Source: an uncultured bacterium
GTDB lineage: Bacteria > Actinomycetota > Coriobacteriia > Coriobacteriales > Coriobacteriaceae
DNA length: 20,620 nucleotides
NCBI GenBank assembly: GCA_905214905.1
Contig: CAJMNK010000035.1
Coordinates: 1 to 20,620, forward strand
Reading direction: 5' to 3'
Positions within the stretch are counted from its first letter, which is position 1, and each line of letters opens with the position of its first letter. The notes below the pieces were generated by a model that was not told the DNA's origin, searched no databases, and saw only the letters and a list, made by a program, of their open reading frames with translations. The translations under genes were made by a program, and so were the position numbers. Of the stretch, positions 1 through 6,286 are shown in pieces.

Positions 1-176
1 AGCGGCGCGCCTGACTGACGTACCGGGTTGCCGTTCTTAAAGTAGACTGCGGAGGTTTCTGGAATATTAACCAGCGGGTAATCCGAGGCCGGGCTGTCCA
101 TCGGCATCAGCAGCGGATCAAGCAACTGAGCGGCAGGAATATCCTGCGCCGCCGCCTCATCGACCAGCGCCTGCAG
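1..176 (-). pseudogene. truB: truB C-terminal fragment (tRNA pseudouridine-55 synthase), enterobacterial, truncated at both ends
   Basis: Read on the minus strand from about 176 down to 1, an open frame gives a peptide that includes AAQDIPAAQLLDPLLMPMDS and then VYFKNGNPVR. I recognise this as the late part of enterobacterial TruB, which isomerises U55 in the tRNA T loop. The window edge cuts off the last few dozen residues. The upstream end stops at a CTGCAG (171-176), beyond which the sequence no longer looks like TruB and instead continues as yjiM in the opposite orientation. About 58 residues of a roughly 314-residue protein are present. In Enterobacteriaceae truB lies between rbfA and rpsO, not next to yjiM, so this junction is not a normal neighbourhood. 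It is best taken as one piece of a chimeric contig end. Confidence 0.8.
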
Positions 177-389
177 CTGCTGAGCCAGATGGTGGAGGAG
201 TATCAGGCCGACGGGGTGATCGACGTCATTTTGCAGGCCTGCCATACCTATGCCGTGGAATCGCTGGCGATTAAACGCCATCTGCGCCAACAGCACGATC
301 TTCCTTACATGGCGATTGAAACCGACTATTCGACAGCGGACCTCGGCCAGCTCAGCACCCGCGTCGCCGCCTTTATCGAAATGCTGTAA
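171..389 (+). pseudogene. yjiM: yjiM C-terminal fragment (2-hydroxyacyl-CoA dehydratase component family), enterobacterial
   Basis: The plus-strand frame is open from 171 (CTG CAG CTG CTG AGC CAG ATG...) to the TAA at 387-389. It encodes ADGVIDVILQACHTYAVES and ends STRVAAFIEML. This is the C-terminal end of the HgdB/YjiM-type subunit of 2-hydroxyacyl-CoA dehydratases, which carry a 4Fe-4S cluster and are activated by an ATPase of the HgdC/YjiL type. Only about 72 of roughly 380 residues are present. The ATG at 189 is an internal methionine, not a true start. The stop is followed after 9 nt by the GTG start of yjiL, the same order as in Escherichia coli and relatives. The upstream end is broken at the truB junction. 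Confidence 0.75.
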
Positions 390-398
390 GGAGCTGGC

Positions 399-1154
399 GT
401 GAACTATACGGTTGGCATTGATTCCGGCTCCACCGCCACAAAAGGCATCCTGCTGGCGGACGGCGTCATCGTGCGCCGCTTCCTCTGCCCCACCCCCTTT
501 CGCCCCGCCGACGCCATCCACGAGGCCTGGGAGACACTGCGCGCTGGCCTCATGGAGACGCCTTTTTTAACCCTCACCGGCTATGGCCGCCAGCTGGTGG
601 ATTTTGCCGATAAGCAGGTGACGGAGATCTCTTGTCACGGCCTCGGCGCCCGCCTGCTGGCGCCGGACACCCGCACGGTGATTGATATCGGCGGCCAGGA
701 CAGCAAAGTCATCCAGCTGGACGCCGGGGGCAACCTCAGCGACTTCCTGATGAATGACAAATGCGCCGCCGGCACCGGCCGCTTTCTGGAAGTCATTTCA
801 CGCACCCTCGGCGCCAGCGTCGAACAACTGGACGCCATTACCGACGGCGTGGAACCGCACGCCATTACCAGTATGTGCACGGTGTTTGCCGAAAGCGAGG
901 TTATCAGCCTGATCGGTCGCGGTGAGCCGCGCGAGAACATTGCGCGTGGCGTGATCGATAGCGTGGTCTCGCGCGTGGCGACCATGGCCGGGCAGGCCGC
1001 GGGCGCCCCGTACTACCTGACCGGTGGCCTGTGCGAGAACGCCTTCGTGGTGGAGCGGCTGGCAGCGCTGCTGGGGTCGCCGGTCACCACCTCGCCCCAG
1101 GCCCGCTTTGCCGGTGCCATCGGTGCGGCGATTCGCGCACAGGCGCTCAATTAA
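399..1154 (+). CDS. yjiL: YjiL-type activator ATPase of 2-hydroxyacyl-CoA dehydratase (BadF/BadG/HgdC family), enterobacterial
   Basis: The product is 251 residues and starts at a GTG (399) with AAGGAG five bases upstream. It shows the ASKHA ATPase hallmarks: phosphate-1 loop GIDSGSTATKG (residues 6-16), then VIDIGGQDSKVI, and the HgdC-type cluster segment NDKCAAGTGRFLEV with a second cysteine in TSMCTVFAESE. HgdC-type proteins are homodimers sharing one 4Fe-4S cluster; they use ATP hydrolysis to fire one electron into the dehydratase. I recognise it as close to E. coli YjiL, and the length fits. The C-terminal third is diverged from my memory of E. coli, which suggests Klebsiella, Enterobacter or similar. 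Codon use and family point to Enterobacteriaceae, unlike all genes downstream, so it probably does not belong to the organism that owns the rest of the window. Confidence 0.85.
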   Translation: MNYTVGIDSGSTATKGILLADGVIVRRFLCPTPFRPADAIHEAWETLRAGLMETPFLTLTGYGRQLVDFADKQVTEISCHGLGARLLAPDTRTVIDIGGQDSKVIQLDAGGNLSDFLMNDKCAAGTGRFLEVISRTLGASVEQLDAITDGVEPHAITSMCTVFAESEVISLIGRGEPRENIARGVIDSVVSRVATMAGQAAGAPYYLTGGLCENAFVVERLAALLGSPVTTSPQARFAGAIGAAIRAQALN

Positions 1155-1175
1155 TGCATCCGCTGCAGGCTCGCA
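1155..1175. other. Boundary between enterobacterial and Coriobacteriia-type sequence
   Basis: Up to the yjiL stop (1152-1154) the DNA is enterobacterial. From the TATACT at 1184-1189 and the AGGAGG before selD it reads as the GC-rich Coriobacteriia-type chromosome that fills the rest of the window. The switch therefore lies within about 20-30 bases. A CTGCAG occurs at 1163-1168, and the other junction (truB/yjiM) also falls on a CTGCAG at 171-176. No integrase, transposase or insertion-sequence end is visible at either place. The exact base cannot be fixed from one sequence. Confidence 0.6.
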
Positions 1176-1224
1176 TTCATGCGTATACTGGGAGAAAATG
1201 ATTGACCGATGAGAGGAGGTATCG

Positions 1225-2274
1225 ATGGCTGACGATCAGATTAAGCTCACGTCTATGACTGCCGCGAGCGGTTGAGCCGCTAAGTTGGCTCCCGGAGCCC
1301 TCGCCCAGGTCCTGGGCGACTTACCCAATGTGCATAACGACAACCTGCTCGTGGGGTTCGATACCTCCGACGATGCGAGCGTTTTCCGCGTTGGCGAGAA
1401 CTTGGGTCTCGTGCAGTCCATCGACTTCTTCCCGCCGATGGTCGACGATCCCTATCTGTTCGGCCAGATCGCCGCGGCCAACTCGCTGTCGGACATCTAC
1501 GCCATGGGCGGGCGGCCGAGCCATGCCATGAACTTGCTGTGCATTCCCAATTGCCTGGGCGTTGAGGTTGCCGGGCAGATTCTGGCGGGTGGCGCCGACA
1601 AGTGCGTCGAGGCCGGCTGCTCCATCGCGGGCGGTCATACCATCAACGACGACGAGCCCAAGTATGGCCTGTCCGTGAGCGGCTTTGTCGCGCTCGACCG
1701 CATGCTCGCCAACAGCGGCGCGCACGTGGGCGATGTTCTGCTGCTGACCAAGGCGGTCGGCTCGGGCATCATCACCACGGCCATTAAGGGCGAGCTCATC
1801 GAGCAGGACGAGGCCGCAGCCATGTTTGACTCGATGCGCACCCTCAACGAGGCGCCGATTCGTCTGGCCGAGGGACTTGAGCTTCACGGCTGCACCGATG
1901 TCACGGGTTTTGGCTTGATCGGGCACGCGTGCGAGATGGCCGAGGGCTCGGGTGTGCAGATCGAGCTTACGTCGGGGGCGGTGCCGCTCTTTGATCAAGT
2001 GCTCGACATGGCACGTCTGGGCATTATCCCCGCGGGTTCCTACCGCAACCAGGACTTCTTTGGCCCGCGTGTGGCTGCCGACGAGGACCTGGAGCCGGGT
2101 ATGTTAGATGCGCTGTACGATCCGCAGACCTCGGGTGGTTTGCTCATCGCGGCGCCCGCGGCGGATGTGGTTGAGCTTGCGCGTCGCCTGGATGCCGAGG
2201 GGCGCGTTGCCGCCGTTGTCGGTCGCGTGTGCGAGGCGGAGCCGGGCGGTCCTGCCGTCCACGTTGTTCGCTAG
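1225..2274 (+). CDS. selD: Selenide, water dikinase SelD, a selenoprotein (UGA = Sec at codon 17)
   Basis: SelD makes selenophosphate, the selenium donor for Sec-tRNA synthesis and other selenium uses, from selenide and ATP. The start is ATG 1225, with AGGAGG at 1214-1219 and a 5-nt spacer. The reading runs MADDQIKLTSMTAASG, then TGA at 1273-1275, then AAKLAPGALAQVLG and on without interruption to the TAG at 2272-2274. Counting the TGA as selenocysteine gives 349 residues, normal for the family. The UGA falls exactly on catalytic Cys17 of E. coli SelD and is followed by the essential Lys20; the second cysteine of the E. coli loop (Cys19) is Ala here. Other family motifs are GFDTSDDASVF and AGGHTINDDEP. 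A gene caller that stops at UGA would start at TTG 1285 and lose the active site. The window also encodes selA, selB and selC, so readthrough is expected. Confidence 0.95.
1273..1317 (+). promoter_or_regulatory. Sec UGA codon and candidate bacterial SECIS hairpin in selD
   Basis: Downstream of the in-frame TGA (1273-1275) two compact hairpins can form within the coding region. One is GGCTC/GAGCC at 1287-1299. The other is GCCCA/TGGGC at 1303-1317, closing a GGTCC loop. Bacterial SECIS elements sit just 3' of the UGA and commonly have a G, often GGU, in a small apical loop some 16-37 nt from the UGA. The second hairpin puts its GGU about 32 nt away, so it is the better candidate. Folding was done by eye, so the choice between hairpins is tentative. 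Confidence 0.45.
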
Positions 2275-2297
2275 CCCGCACGTTTATGTAACTGTTT

Positions 2298-2315
2298 ACC
2301 GTTCTCTAGAACGGT
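2298..2315. repeat. 18-bp palindrome in the selD-yedF gap
   Basis: ACCGTTCT-CT-AGAACGGT is a perfect interrupted palindrome. It lies 24 bases after the selD stop and 19 bases before the yedF ATG, and is followed by TTCTTTC. It could be an operator, or the stem of a weak intrinsic terminator or processing hairpin (7 bp closed by TCTA). The short T run argues against a strong terminator, so selD and yedF are probably still co-transcribed. Confidence 0.5.
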
Positions 2316-2334
2316 TCTTTCGAAAGGATTTGCT

Positions 2335-2961
2335 ATGTCTACCAAAATTGAAGTCAATGCCATGGGCGATGCCTGCCCGCTGCCCGTCGTCAAGACGCTT
2401 AAGGCACTCAAACAGCTTGATGGCGAGGGCGCCGTCGTGACCTCGGTCGACAACGAGACCGCCGTCAAGAACATCTCCAAGATGGCGCAGGAGAAGGGCT
2501 GCACGGCCTCGGTCGAGAAGATTTCGGACGCCGAGTGGCACGTGACTGTCGCGACCGCCGGTGCCGTGGCCGTTGCAGACCCCGAGCAGGACGGTGCCGC
2601 TTTCTGCGACGCCAGCGCCGGCAAGGGCAAGCTCGTCATTTCCGTCTACACCGATTGCATGGGCCGTGGCGACGACGAGCTGGGCCACAAGCTCATGAAG
2701 GCGTTTATCTTCGCCGTGACGCAGCAGGAGGAGCTGCCCGCGACCATGCTGTTCTACAACGGCGGCGCCAAGCTCACCGTCGAAGGCTCGCCGGTGCTCG
2801 ATGACCTGAAGGGCCTGGCGGAGCAGGGTGTCGAGATTCTCACCTGCGGTACCTGCCTCGACCACTATGGCATTAAAGACCAGCTTGCGGTGGGCGAGGT
2901 CACCAACATGTACGTGATCGTGGAGAAGATGGAGCAGGCCGTGCGCGTCGTGCGCCCGTAG
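2335..2961 (+). CDS. yedF: YedF, sulfurtransferase-like selenium metabolism protein
   Basis: The product is 208 residues with two domains. Residues 1-75 are TusA/SirA-like, with the signature GDACPLPVVKT and its persulfide-type Cys14. Residues ~100-208 are a DsrE/F-like domain with a CGTCLDHYGI motif (Cys171 and Cys174). This two-domain form is the YedF family that co-occurs with selD in genomes using selenium. It is thought to carry selenium or sulfur between a lyase or desulfurase and its acceptor, but the biochemistry is not settled. The ATG at 2335 has GAAAGG upstream (2322-2327) with suitable spacing. It lies 60 nt after selD and 19 nt before the DUF3343 gene, so all four genes up to 4368 look like one transcription unit. 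Confidence 0.92.
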   Translation: MSTKIEVNAMGDACPLPVVKTLKALKQLDGEGAVVTSVDNETAVKNISKMAQEKGCTASVEKISDAEWHVTVATAGAVAVADPEQDGAAFCDASAGKGKLVISVYTDCMGRGDDELGHKLMKAFIFAVTQQEELPATMLFYNGGAKLTVEGSPVLDDLKGLAEQGVEILTCGTCLDHYGIKDQLAVGEVTNMYVIVEKMEQAVRVVRP

Positions 2962-2980
2962 CGTATTGGTTGGAGTTGCC

Positions 2981-3232
2981 ATGAGGGAGAAGCGCCCGGC
3001 GCTTGTCATCACGTTTCCCACCACGGCGGCCGCCATGGGCTGCGAGTCCCTGTGCATTGAGCGCGGCCTTCCTGGGCGAACGATTCCCGTGCCCGGGGAG
3101 GTCGCTGCCGGCTGCGGTCTGGCGTGGAAGGCGTTGCCTGCCGATGAGGAGCTGCTGCGCAGCGAGCTTGCCGCGGCGGGCGTTCCCACCGAGGGCTATA
3201 CCGTGATTGATATGTGGGAGGTCGTGCGATGA
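2981..3232 (+). CDS. DUF3343 putative Se/S carrier-like small protein
   Basis: This is an 83-residue protein beginning MREKRPALVITFPTTAAA, with the core PGEVAAGCGLAWK. The pattern is a beta-alpha-beta start, then a turn ending in an AGCGLA cysteine, which matches the DUF3343 family annotated as putative Se/S carriers. A conserved Cys in GCGLA is the obvious chalcogen-binding candidate. The ATG at 2981 is preferred over an upstream in-frame TTG (2966) because TGGAG at 2971-2975 sits at ribosome-binding distance. The stop overlaps the next gene start (ATGA, 3229-3232), implying translational coupling with the desulfurase. Position between yedF and a PLP desulfurase supports a role in handing selenium or sulfur from enzyme to acceptor, which is an inference. 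Confidence 0.8.
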   Translation: MREKRPALVITFPTTAAAMGCESLCIERGLPGRTIPVPGEVAAGCGLAWKALPADEELLRSELAAAGVPTEGYTVIDMWEVVR

Positions 3233-4368
3233 TCTACCTGGATAACGCGGCGACGACCATGCACAAGCCTCAGACGGTCATCGATGCCGTGACGCAGGCG
3301 ATGTGCTCGCTCGGCAATGCCGGGCGCGGTGCCACGTCGGGTGCCCTCGATGCCGCTCGTACGATTCACGCTTGCCGTACCAAGCTCGTGCGCCTTTTGG
3401 GCTGCCCGAGGGCGGACCATGTGTGCTTTACGCCCAACTCCACGGCGGCGCTCAACACCGCCATCAATGGCGTGGTGCGTCCCGGTGACCGCGTGGTCAC
3501 GACGGTGCTTGAGCACAACTCGGTGCTGCGTCCGCTCAATCGCTTGGCGACGGAGCAGGGTGTGACGGTTGAGCATGCGGGCTGCGACGCGAACGGCGCG
3601 CTCGACTACGACGAGCTCGAGCGGTTGGTCACGCCCGGTACGCGTGCCGTGGTGGTGACGCACGCTTCCAATGTGACCGGCAACGCGGTCGACGTTTCGC
3701 GTGTGGCTGCCATCGCCCATGCGGCTGGCGCGTTGGTGATCGTCGATGCCTCTCAGTCTGCCGGTACGGCGCATATCGATATGCAGGCCATGGGTCTCGA
3801 CGTCGTGTGCTTTACCGGCCACAAGGGGCTCATGGGACCCCAAGGCACCGGCGGGCTGGCCGTGGTGGAGGGCATTGACGTGGCGCCGTGGGCCATGGGC
3901 GGCACGGGCGTGCACAGTTTCGATGCGCTGCAGCCGCTTGAGTGGCCCACGCGCCTTGAGGCGGGCACGCTCAACGGCCACGGCATCGCGGGACTTTCCG
4001 CAGGTCTCGACTTTATCGAGGCGCAAGGCGGGGTCGAGGCGATCGCGGCGCATGAGCGGGCACTGGCGGATCGCTTTCTCGCTGGCGTGCGCGAAATCCC
4101 GGAGATCAAGCTCTACGGCGCCTTTGACCAGCCGTCGCGCTCGGCGATCGTCTCACTCAACGTGGGCGATATCGACTCTGCCGAGATCTCGGACGCGCTC
4201 ATGCAGGGGTGGGGGATTGCGACGCGCTCCGGCGCCCATTGCGCTCCGCTCATGCACCGCGCGCTGGGAACCGAGCGCCAGGGTGTCGTCCGCTTCTCGT
4301 TTGGGTATTTCAACACGGACGAGGAAGTTGACGCCGCGATTGAAGCTTTGCGCGATTTAGCTTGCTAA
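3229..4368 (+). CDS. Cysteine desulfurase / selenocysteine lyase-like PLP enzyme (aminotransferase class V, EF2568-type)
   Basis: The product is 379 residues and starts at ATG 3229 inside the DUF3343 stop. It begins MIYLDNAATT, the usual opening of NifS/SufS-like enzymes. The PLP lysine is Lys199 in CFTGHKGLMGPQGTGGL, and the sulfur-accepting Cys338 lies in RSGAHCAPLMHRALG near the C-terminus. Enzymes of this class remove S or Se from cysteine or selenocysteine, leaving a per(seleno)sulfide on the cysteine. The sequence looks like the subfamily typified by Enterococcus faecalis EF2568, which travels with selD, yedF and molybdenum hydroxylases in the proposed selenium-dependent molybdenum hydroxylase pathway. 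The context here (selD-yedF-DUF3343) agrees. Whether Se or S is the physiological substrate cannot be read from sequence. A terminator follows 14 bases after the stop. Confidence 0.88.
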   Translation: MIYLDNAATTMHKPQTVIDAVTQAMCSLGNAGRGATSGALDAARTIHACRTKLVRLLGCPRADHVCFTPNSTAALNTAINGVVRPGDRVVTTVLEHNSVLRPLNRLATEQGVTVEHAGCDANGALDYDELERLVTPGTRAVVVTHASNVTGNAVDVSRVAAIAHAAGALVIVDASQSAGTAHIDMQAMGLDVVCFTGHKGLMGPQGTGGLAVVEGIDVAPWAMGGTGVHSFDALQPLEWPTRLEAGTLNGHGIAGLSAGLDFIEAQGGVEAIAAHERALADRFLAGVREIPEIKLYGAFDQPSRSAIVSLNVGDIDSAEISDALMQGWGIATRSGAHCAPLMHRALGTERQGVVRFSFGYFNTDEEVDAAIEALRDLAC

Positions 4369-4382
4369 AGCGTATATACTTG

Positions 4383-4412
4383 CGGGATGGGTCTTTTGCC
4401 CGTCCCGTTTTT
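4383..4412 (+). terminator. Rho-independent terminator after the selD-yedF-DUF3343-desulfurase block
   Basis: CGGGATGGG (4383-4391) pairs with CCCGTCCCG (4399-4407) over nine pairs, one of them a T-G wobble, with a 7-nt loop and an immediate TTTTT (4408-4412). It lies just past the desulfurase stop and 24 bases before brnQ, separating the two units. Confidence 0.85.
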
Positions 4413-4435
4413 GTTTCGACCCGAAAGGTGGTCCC

Positions 4436-5794
4436 ATGGCCTCATCCGCGCCGCGCGGCCTGCGCTCCGACCATGTCGTTACCGTCGGTATTGCGCTGTT
4501 CTCGATGCTCTTTGGCGCCGGCAACCTTATTATTCCGCCGCTGCTGGCGCTGCAGGCAGGTTCTGCCACGCCGGTCGCCATGCTCGGCTTTCTCATTGCC
4601 GCCATCGGCCTGCCCGTCATGGGCTTTATCGCCGTGGCACTTGCCGGAACGGCGCGCGAGCTTGCCGGCCGCGTGCATCCCAAGTTCGGCGAGTTCTTTG
4701 TCGCGGCGGTGTATCTGGCTATCGGTCCGTGCCTGGCCATTCCGCGCACGAGCTCCACGGCCTTCGAGATGTTGGTGCCGCTGCTGCCCGAGGGCGTCTC
4801 GCTCGGCACGGCTCGCCTGGTGTTTGCCGTCGGCTTCTTTGTCATCGCGTTTGCGCTCACGCTGCGCCCGGGCGTCATCACGCGCGTGCTCGGCCGCATT
4901 ACGGGTCCCGCGCTCATCGCCCTTATCGTATTGGTCGTGGGCGCTGCCGTGGTCTCGCCGCTGGGTCCCGCTGCCGCGCCGCAGGCTCCCTATAATGCCG
5001 GTGCTGCCGTGCAGGGCTTTTTGACCGGCTATCAGACCATGGACCTGCTTGCGTCGCTCGCCTTTGGCATCATCATCGCCGAGACCATCCATGAGCTGGG
5101 CGTTACCGATGACAAGCGTGTGGCCTTCGAGATTTCGCGCTCCGGTGTGATCGCCGGCGTGCTCATGGCCATCATCTATTGCGGCTTGGCACTTGCCGGT
5201 ATGCAGCTCGGCACCGTGATGCCCGACGCCACCAACGGCGCTGCAATCCTTGCTCGTTCGGCCTCCATGCACTTTGGCCTTGCCGGCACGGTTGTGGTAT
5301 TTGCGATTTTCTTCCTCGCCTGCATGAACGTGTGCATCGGCCTCATCAGCTGTTGCTCGCGCTACTTCTGCGAGACGTATGTGGTCGAAGGGGGAGCAGA
5401 GGCTTCTGAGGAGGCCATGCGCCGCCCCTTTGCGGTTCTCGCCTTTGTGTTCGCGGCGTTTTCGTGCGTGCTCTCCAACGTGGGCCTCGACGTGATTCTT
5501 ATGTTCTCGGTGCCTATGCTCAATGCTTTGTATCCCGTTGCCATTGTGCTGGTACTGATGGGCCTGGTGCACGGCTTTTGCGACGCGCATCCGCAGGTGT
5601 GGGTCTGGGTCGGCGGCGTTGTCGCGGTGCAGAGCGTAATCACTTCGGTCCGCGATGCGTTCTTTGCAGGCGCGTGGCTGCCGTTCGATGCGTTGCCGCT
5701 GGCAGATATCGGTGCCGCGTGGGTGCCGGTTGCCGTGGTGGCGTTTTTGATTGGCCTGCTCCATAGTCGTTTTGTCGCACATTCGAGGAGCTAA
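4436..5794 (+). CDS. brnQ: Branched-chain amino acid transporter, BrnQ/LIVCS family
   Basis: This is a 452-residue, highly hydrophobic protein with about twelve predicted membrane segments. It opens with VGIALFSMLFGAGNLIIPP, the N-terminal signature of LIVCS carriers, and continues with PRTSSTAFEM and QTMDLLASLAFG typical of the family. BrnQ proteins import leucine, isoleucine and valine using a sodium or proton gradient across the cytoplasmic membrane. The length is normal (E. coli BrnQ 439). The ATG at 4436 has CGAAAGG at 4422-4428. A terminator lies immediately upstream and the tRNA promoter immediately downstream, so it is probably monocistronic. A TATACT (4375-4380) inside the upstream gap is a possible -10, but no well-spaced -35 is seen. 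There is no evident link to selenium. Confidence 0.92.
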   Translation: MASSAPRGLRSDHVVTVGIALFSMLFGAGNLIIPPLLALQAGSATPVAMLGFLIAAIGLPVMGFIAVALAGTARELAGRVHPKFGEFFVAAVYLAIGPCLAIPRTSSTAFEMLVPLLPEGVSLGTARLVFAVGFFVIAFALTLRPGVITRVLGRITGPALIALIVLVVGAAVVSPLGPAAAPQAPYNAGAAVQGFLTGYQTMDLLASLAFGIIIAETIHELGVTDDKRVAFEISRSGVIAGVLMAIIYCGLALAGMQLGTVMPDATNGAAILARSASMHFGLAGTVVVFAIFFLACMNVCIGLISCCSRYFCETYVVEGGAEASEEAMRRPFAVLAFVFAAFSCVLSNVGLDVILMFSVPMLNALYPVAIVLVLMGLVHGFCDAHPQVWVWVGGVVAVQSVITSVRDAFFAGAWLPFDALPLADIGAAWVPVAVVAFLIGLLHSRFVAHSRS

Positions 5795-5805
5795 GGCATC
5801 AATGC

Positions 5806-5834
5806 TTGCGCAGGCGGGGAGTCTCCCCTATAAT
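5806..5834 (+). promoter_or_regulatory. Strong sigma70-type promoter for the tRNA-Pro/tRNA-Gly unit, with a palindromic spacer
   Basis: TTGCGC (5806-5811) and a consensus TATAAT (5829-5834) are separated by exactly 17 bases. Transcription would start near 5841, about 45 bases before tRNA-Pro. The spacer contains GGGGA-GTC-TCCCC (5816-5828), an interrupted palindrome ending right at the -10, which could be an operator or just the weak end of brnQ. Confidence 0.75.
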
Positions 5835-5885
5835 TTCCTTCGCTTTGGGACACGCAAGGTTTAGACCTTAGCTGCTCAACACCTT

Positions 5886-5962
5886 CGGGACGTGGCGCAG
5901 TTTGGTAGCGCGCCTGCTTTGGGAGCAGGATGTCGCAGGTTCAAATCCTGTCGTCCCGACCA
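5886..5962 (+). tRNA. tRNA-Pro (UGG)
   Basis: The cloverleaf is complete. Acceptor CGGGACG (5886-5892) pairs with CGTCCCG (5952-5958). The anticodon stem CCTGC/GCAGG closes the loop TTTGGGA with anticodon TGG at 5920-5922. The T arm is GCAGG-TTCAAAT-CCTGT. Discriminator A is followed by an encoded CCA (5960-5962). It is the first gene after the promoter at 5806-5834 and lies six bases before tRNA-Gly. Confidence 0.95.
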
Positions 5963-5968
5963 TATCTT

Positions 5969-6042
5969 GCGGGCGTAGTTCAATGGTAGAACCCCAGCCT
6001 TCCAAGCTGATGACGCGGGTTCGATTCCCGTCGCCCGCTCCA
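5969..6042 (+). tRNA. tRNA-Gly (UCC)
   Basis: Acceptor GCGGGCG (5969-5975) pairs with CGCCCGC (6032-6038). The anticodon loop CTTCCAA carries TCC at 6001-6003. The T arm is CGGGT-TCGATT-CCCG, with encoded CCA at 6040-6042. The outermost anticodon-stem pair is a C-A mismatch; the rest is regular. Its last 19 bases plus the following T are the source of a 19-bp exact direct repeat found 200 bp downstream (6225-6243). Confidence 0.94.
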
Positions 6043-6052
6043 TAAGATTGGC

Positions 6053-6091
6053 TAACGGCTTTGACCCCTTTTGGGACCAAAGCCGTTTTCG
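6053..6091 (+). terminator. Hairpin after tRNA-Gly, probable terminator
   Basis: AACGGCTTTG and CAAAGCCGTT form a 10-bp stem around a loop rich in C and T, followed by TTCG. The tail is short, so termination may be partial. A stronger terminator lies beyond the inserted element, at 6253-6286. Confidence 0.5.
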
Positions 6092-6099
6092 TAAACGTG

Positions 6100-6243
6100 T
6101 CGGGTGACGGGGATCGAACCCGCCAGGGTGCGAAGCTGAGAAAATGCGTGAGCATTTTCCAGCGCAGCACGCAAGGGCCGAAGGCCCGCAGCGAAACAAG
6201 GATTTGTGAAGCAAATCCTTGGACTTCCCGTCGCCCGCTCCAT
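6100..6243. repeat. tRNA-3'-end-derived multi-hairpin element
   Basis: The left end (6100-6123) is, on the minus strand, a 24-base copy of the T arm and acceptor of tRNA-Gly (21 of 24 identical to 6015-6038). The right end (6225-6243) repeats the tRNA-Gly 3' end exactly over 19 bases on the plus strand. The two ends can therefore pair with each other over about 13 positions (6101-6113 with 6225-6237). Inside lie three hairpins: GCTG-A-GAAAATGC/GCATTTTC-CAGC (6135-6163, one bulge), GGGCC/GGCCC (6175-6187) and a perfect 10-bp CAAGGATTTG/CAAATCCTTG (6197-6221). There is no open reading frame of note. Together with the flanking hairpins, this is what fills the ~316-base gap between tRNA-Gly and the transporter at 6359. 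Confidence 0.7.
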
Positions 6244-6252
6244 GTAATTTGC

Positions 6253-6286
6253 AGGTCAGAGGTACGTTTACTTCTGACCTTTTTTG
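6253..6286 (+). terminator. Rho-independent terminator downstream of the tRNA-derived element
   Basis: AGGTCAGAGG (6253-6262) pairs with CTTCTGACCT (6271-6280) over ten positions around TACGTTTA and runs into TTTTTT. It is probably the original terminator of the tRNA unit, now displaced by the inserted element. Confidence 0.85.

Noticed and set aside
1273..1275. In-frame TGA in selD as a nonsense mutation or frameshift
   Set aside because: It falls exactly on the catalytic Cys/Sec position, the frame is unchanged on both sides, and selA, selB and selC are all present.
6025..6243. Direct repeat of the tRNA-Gly 3' end as att sites of a prophage or integrative element
   Set aside because: The two copies are only 200 bp apart and enclose no integrase or cargo. 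At most it is a remnant, so it is listed as a structured repeat.
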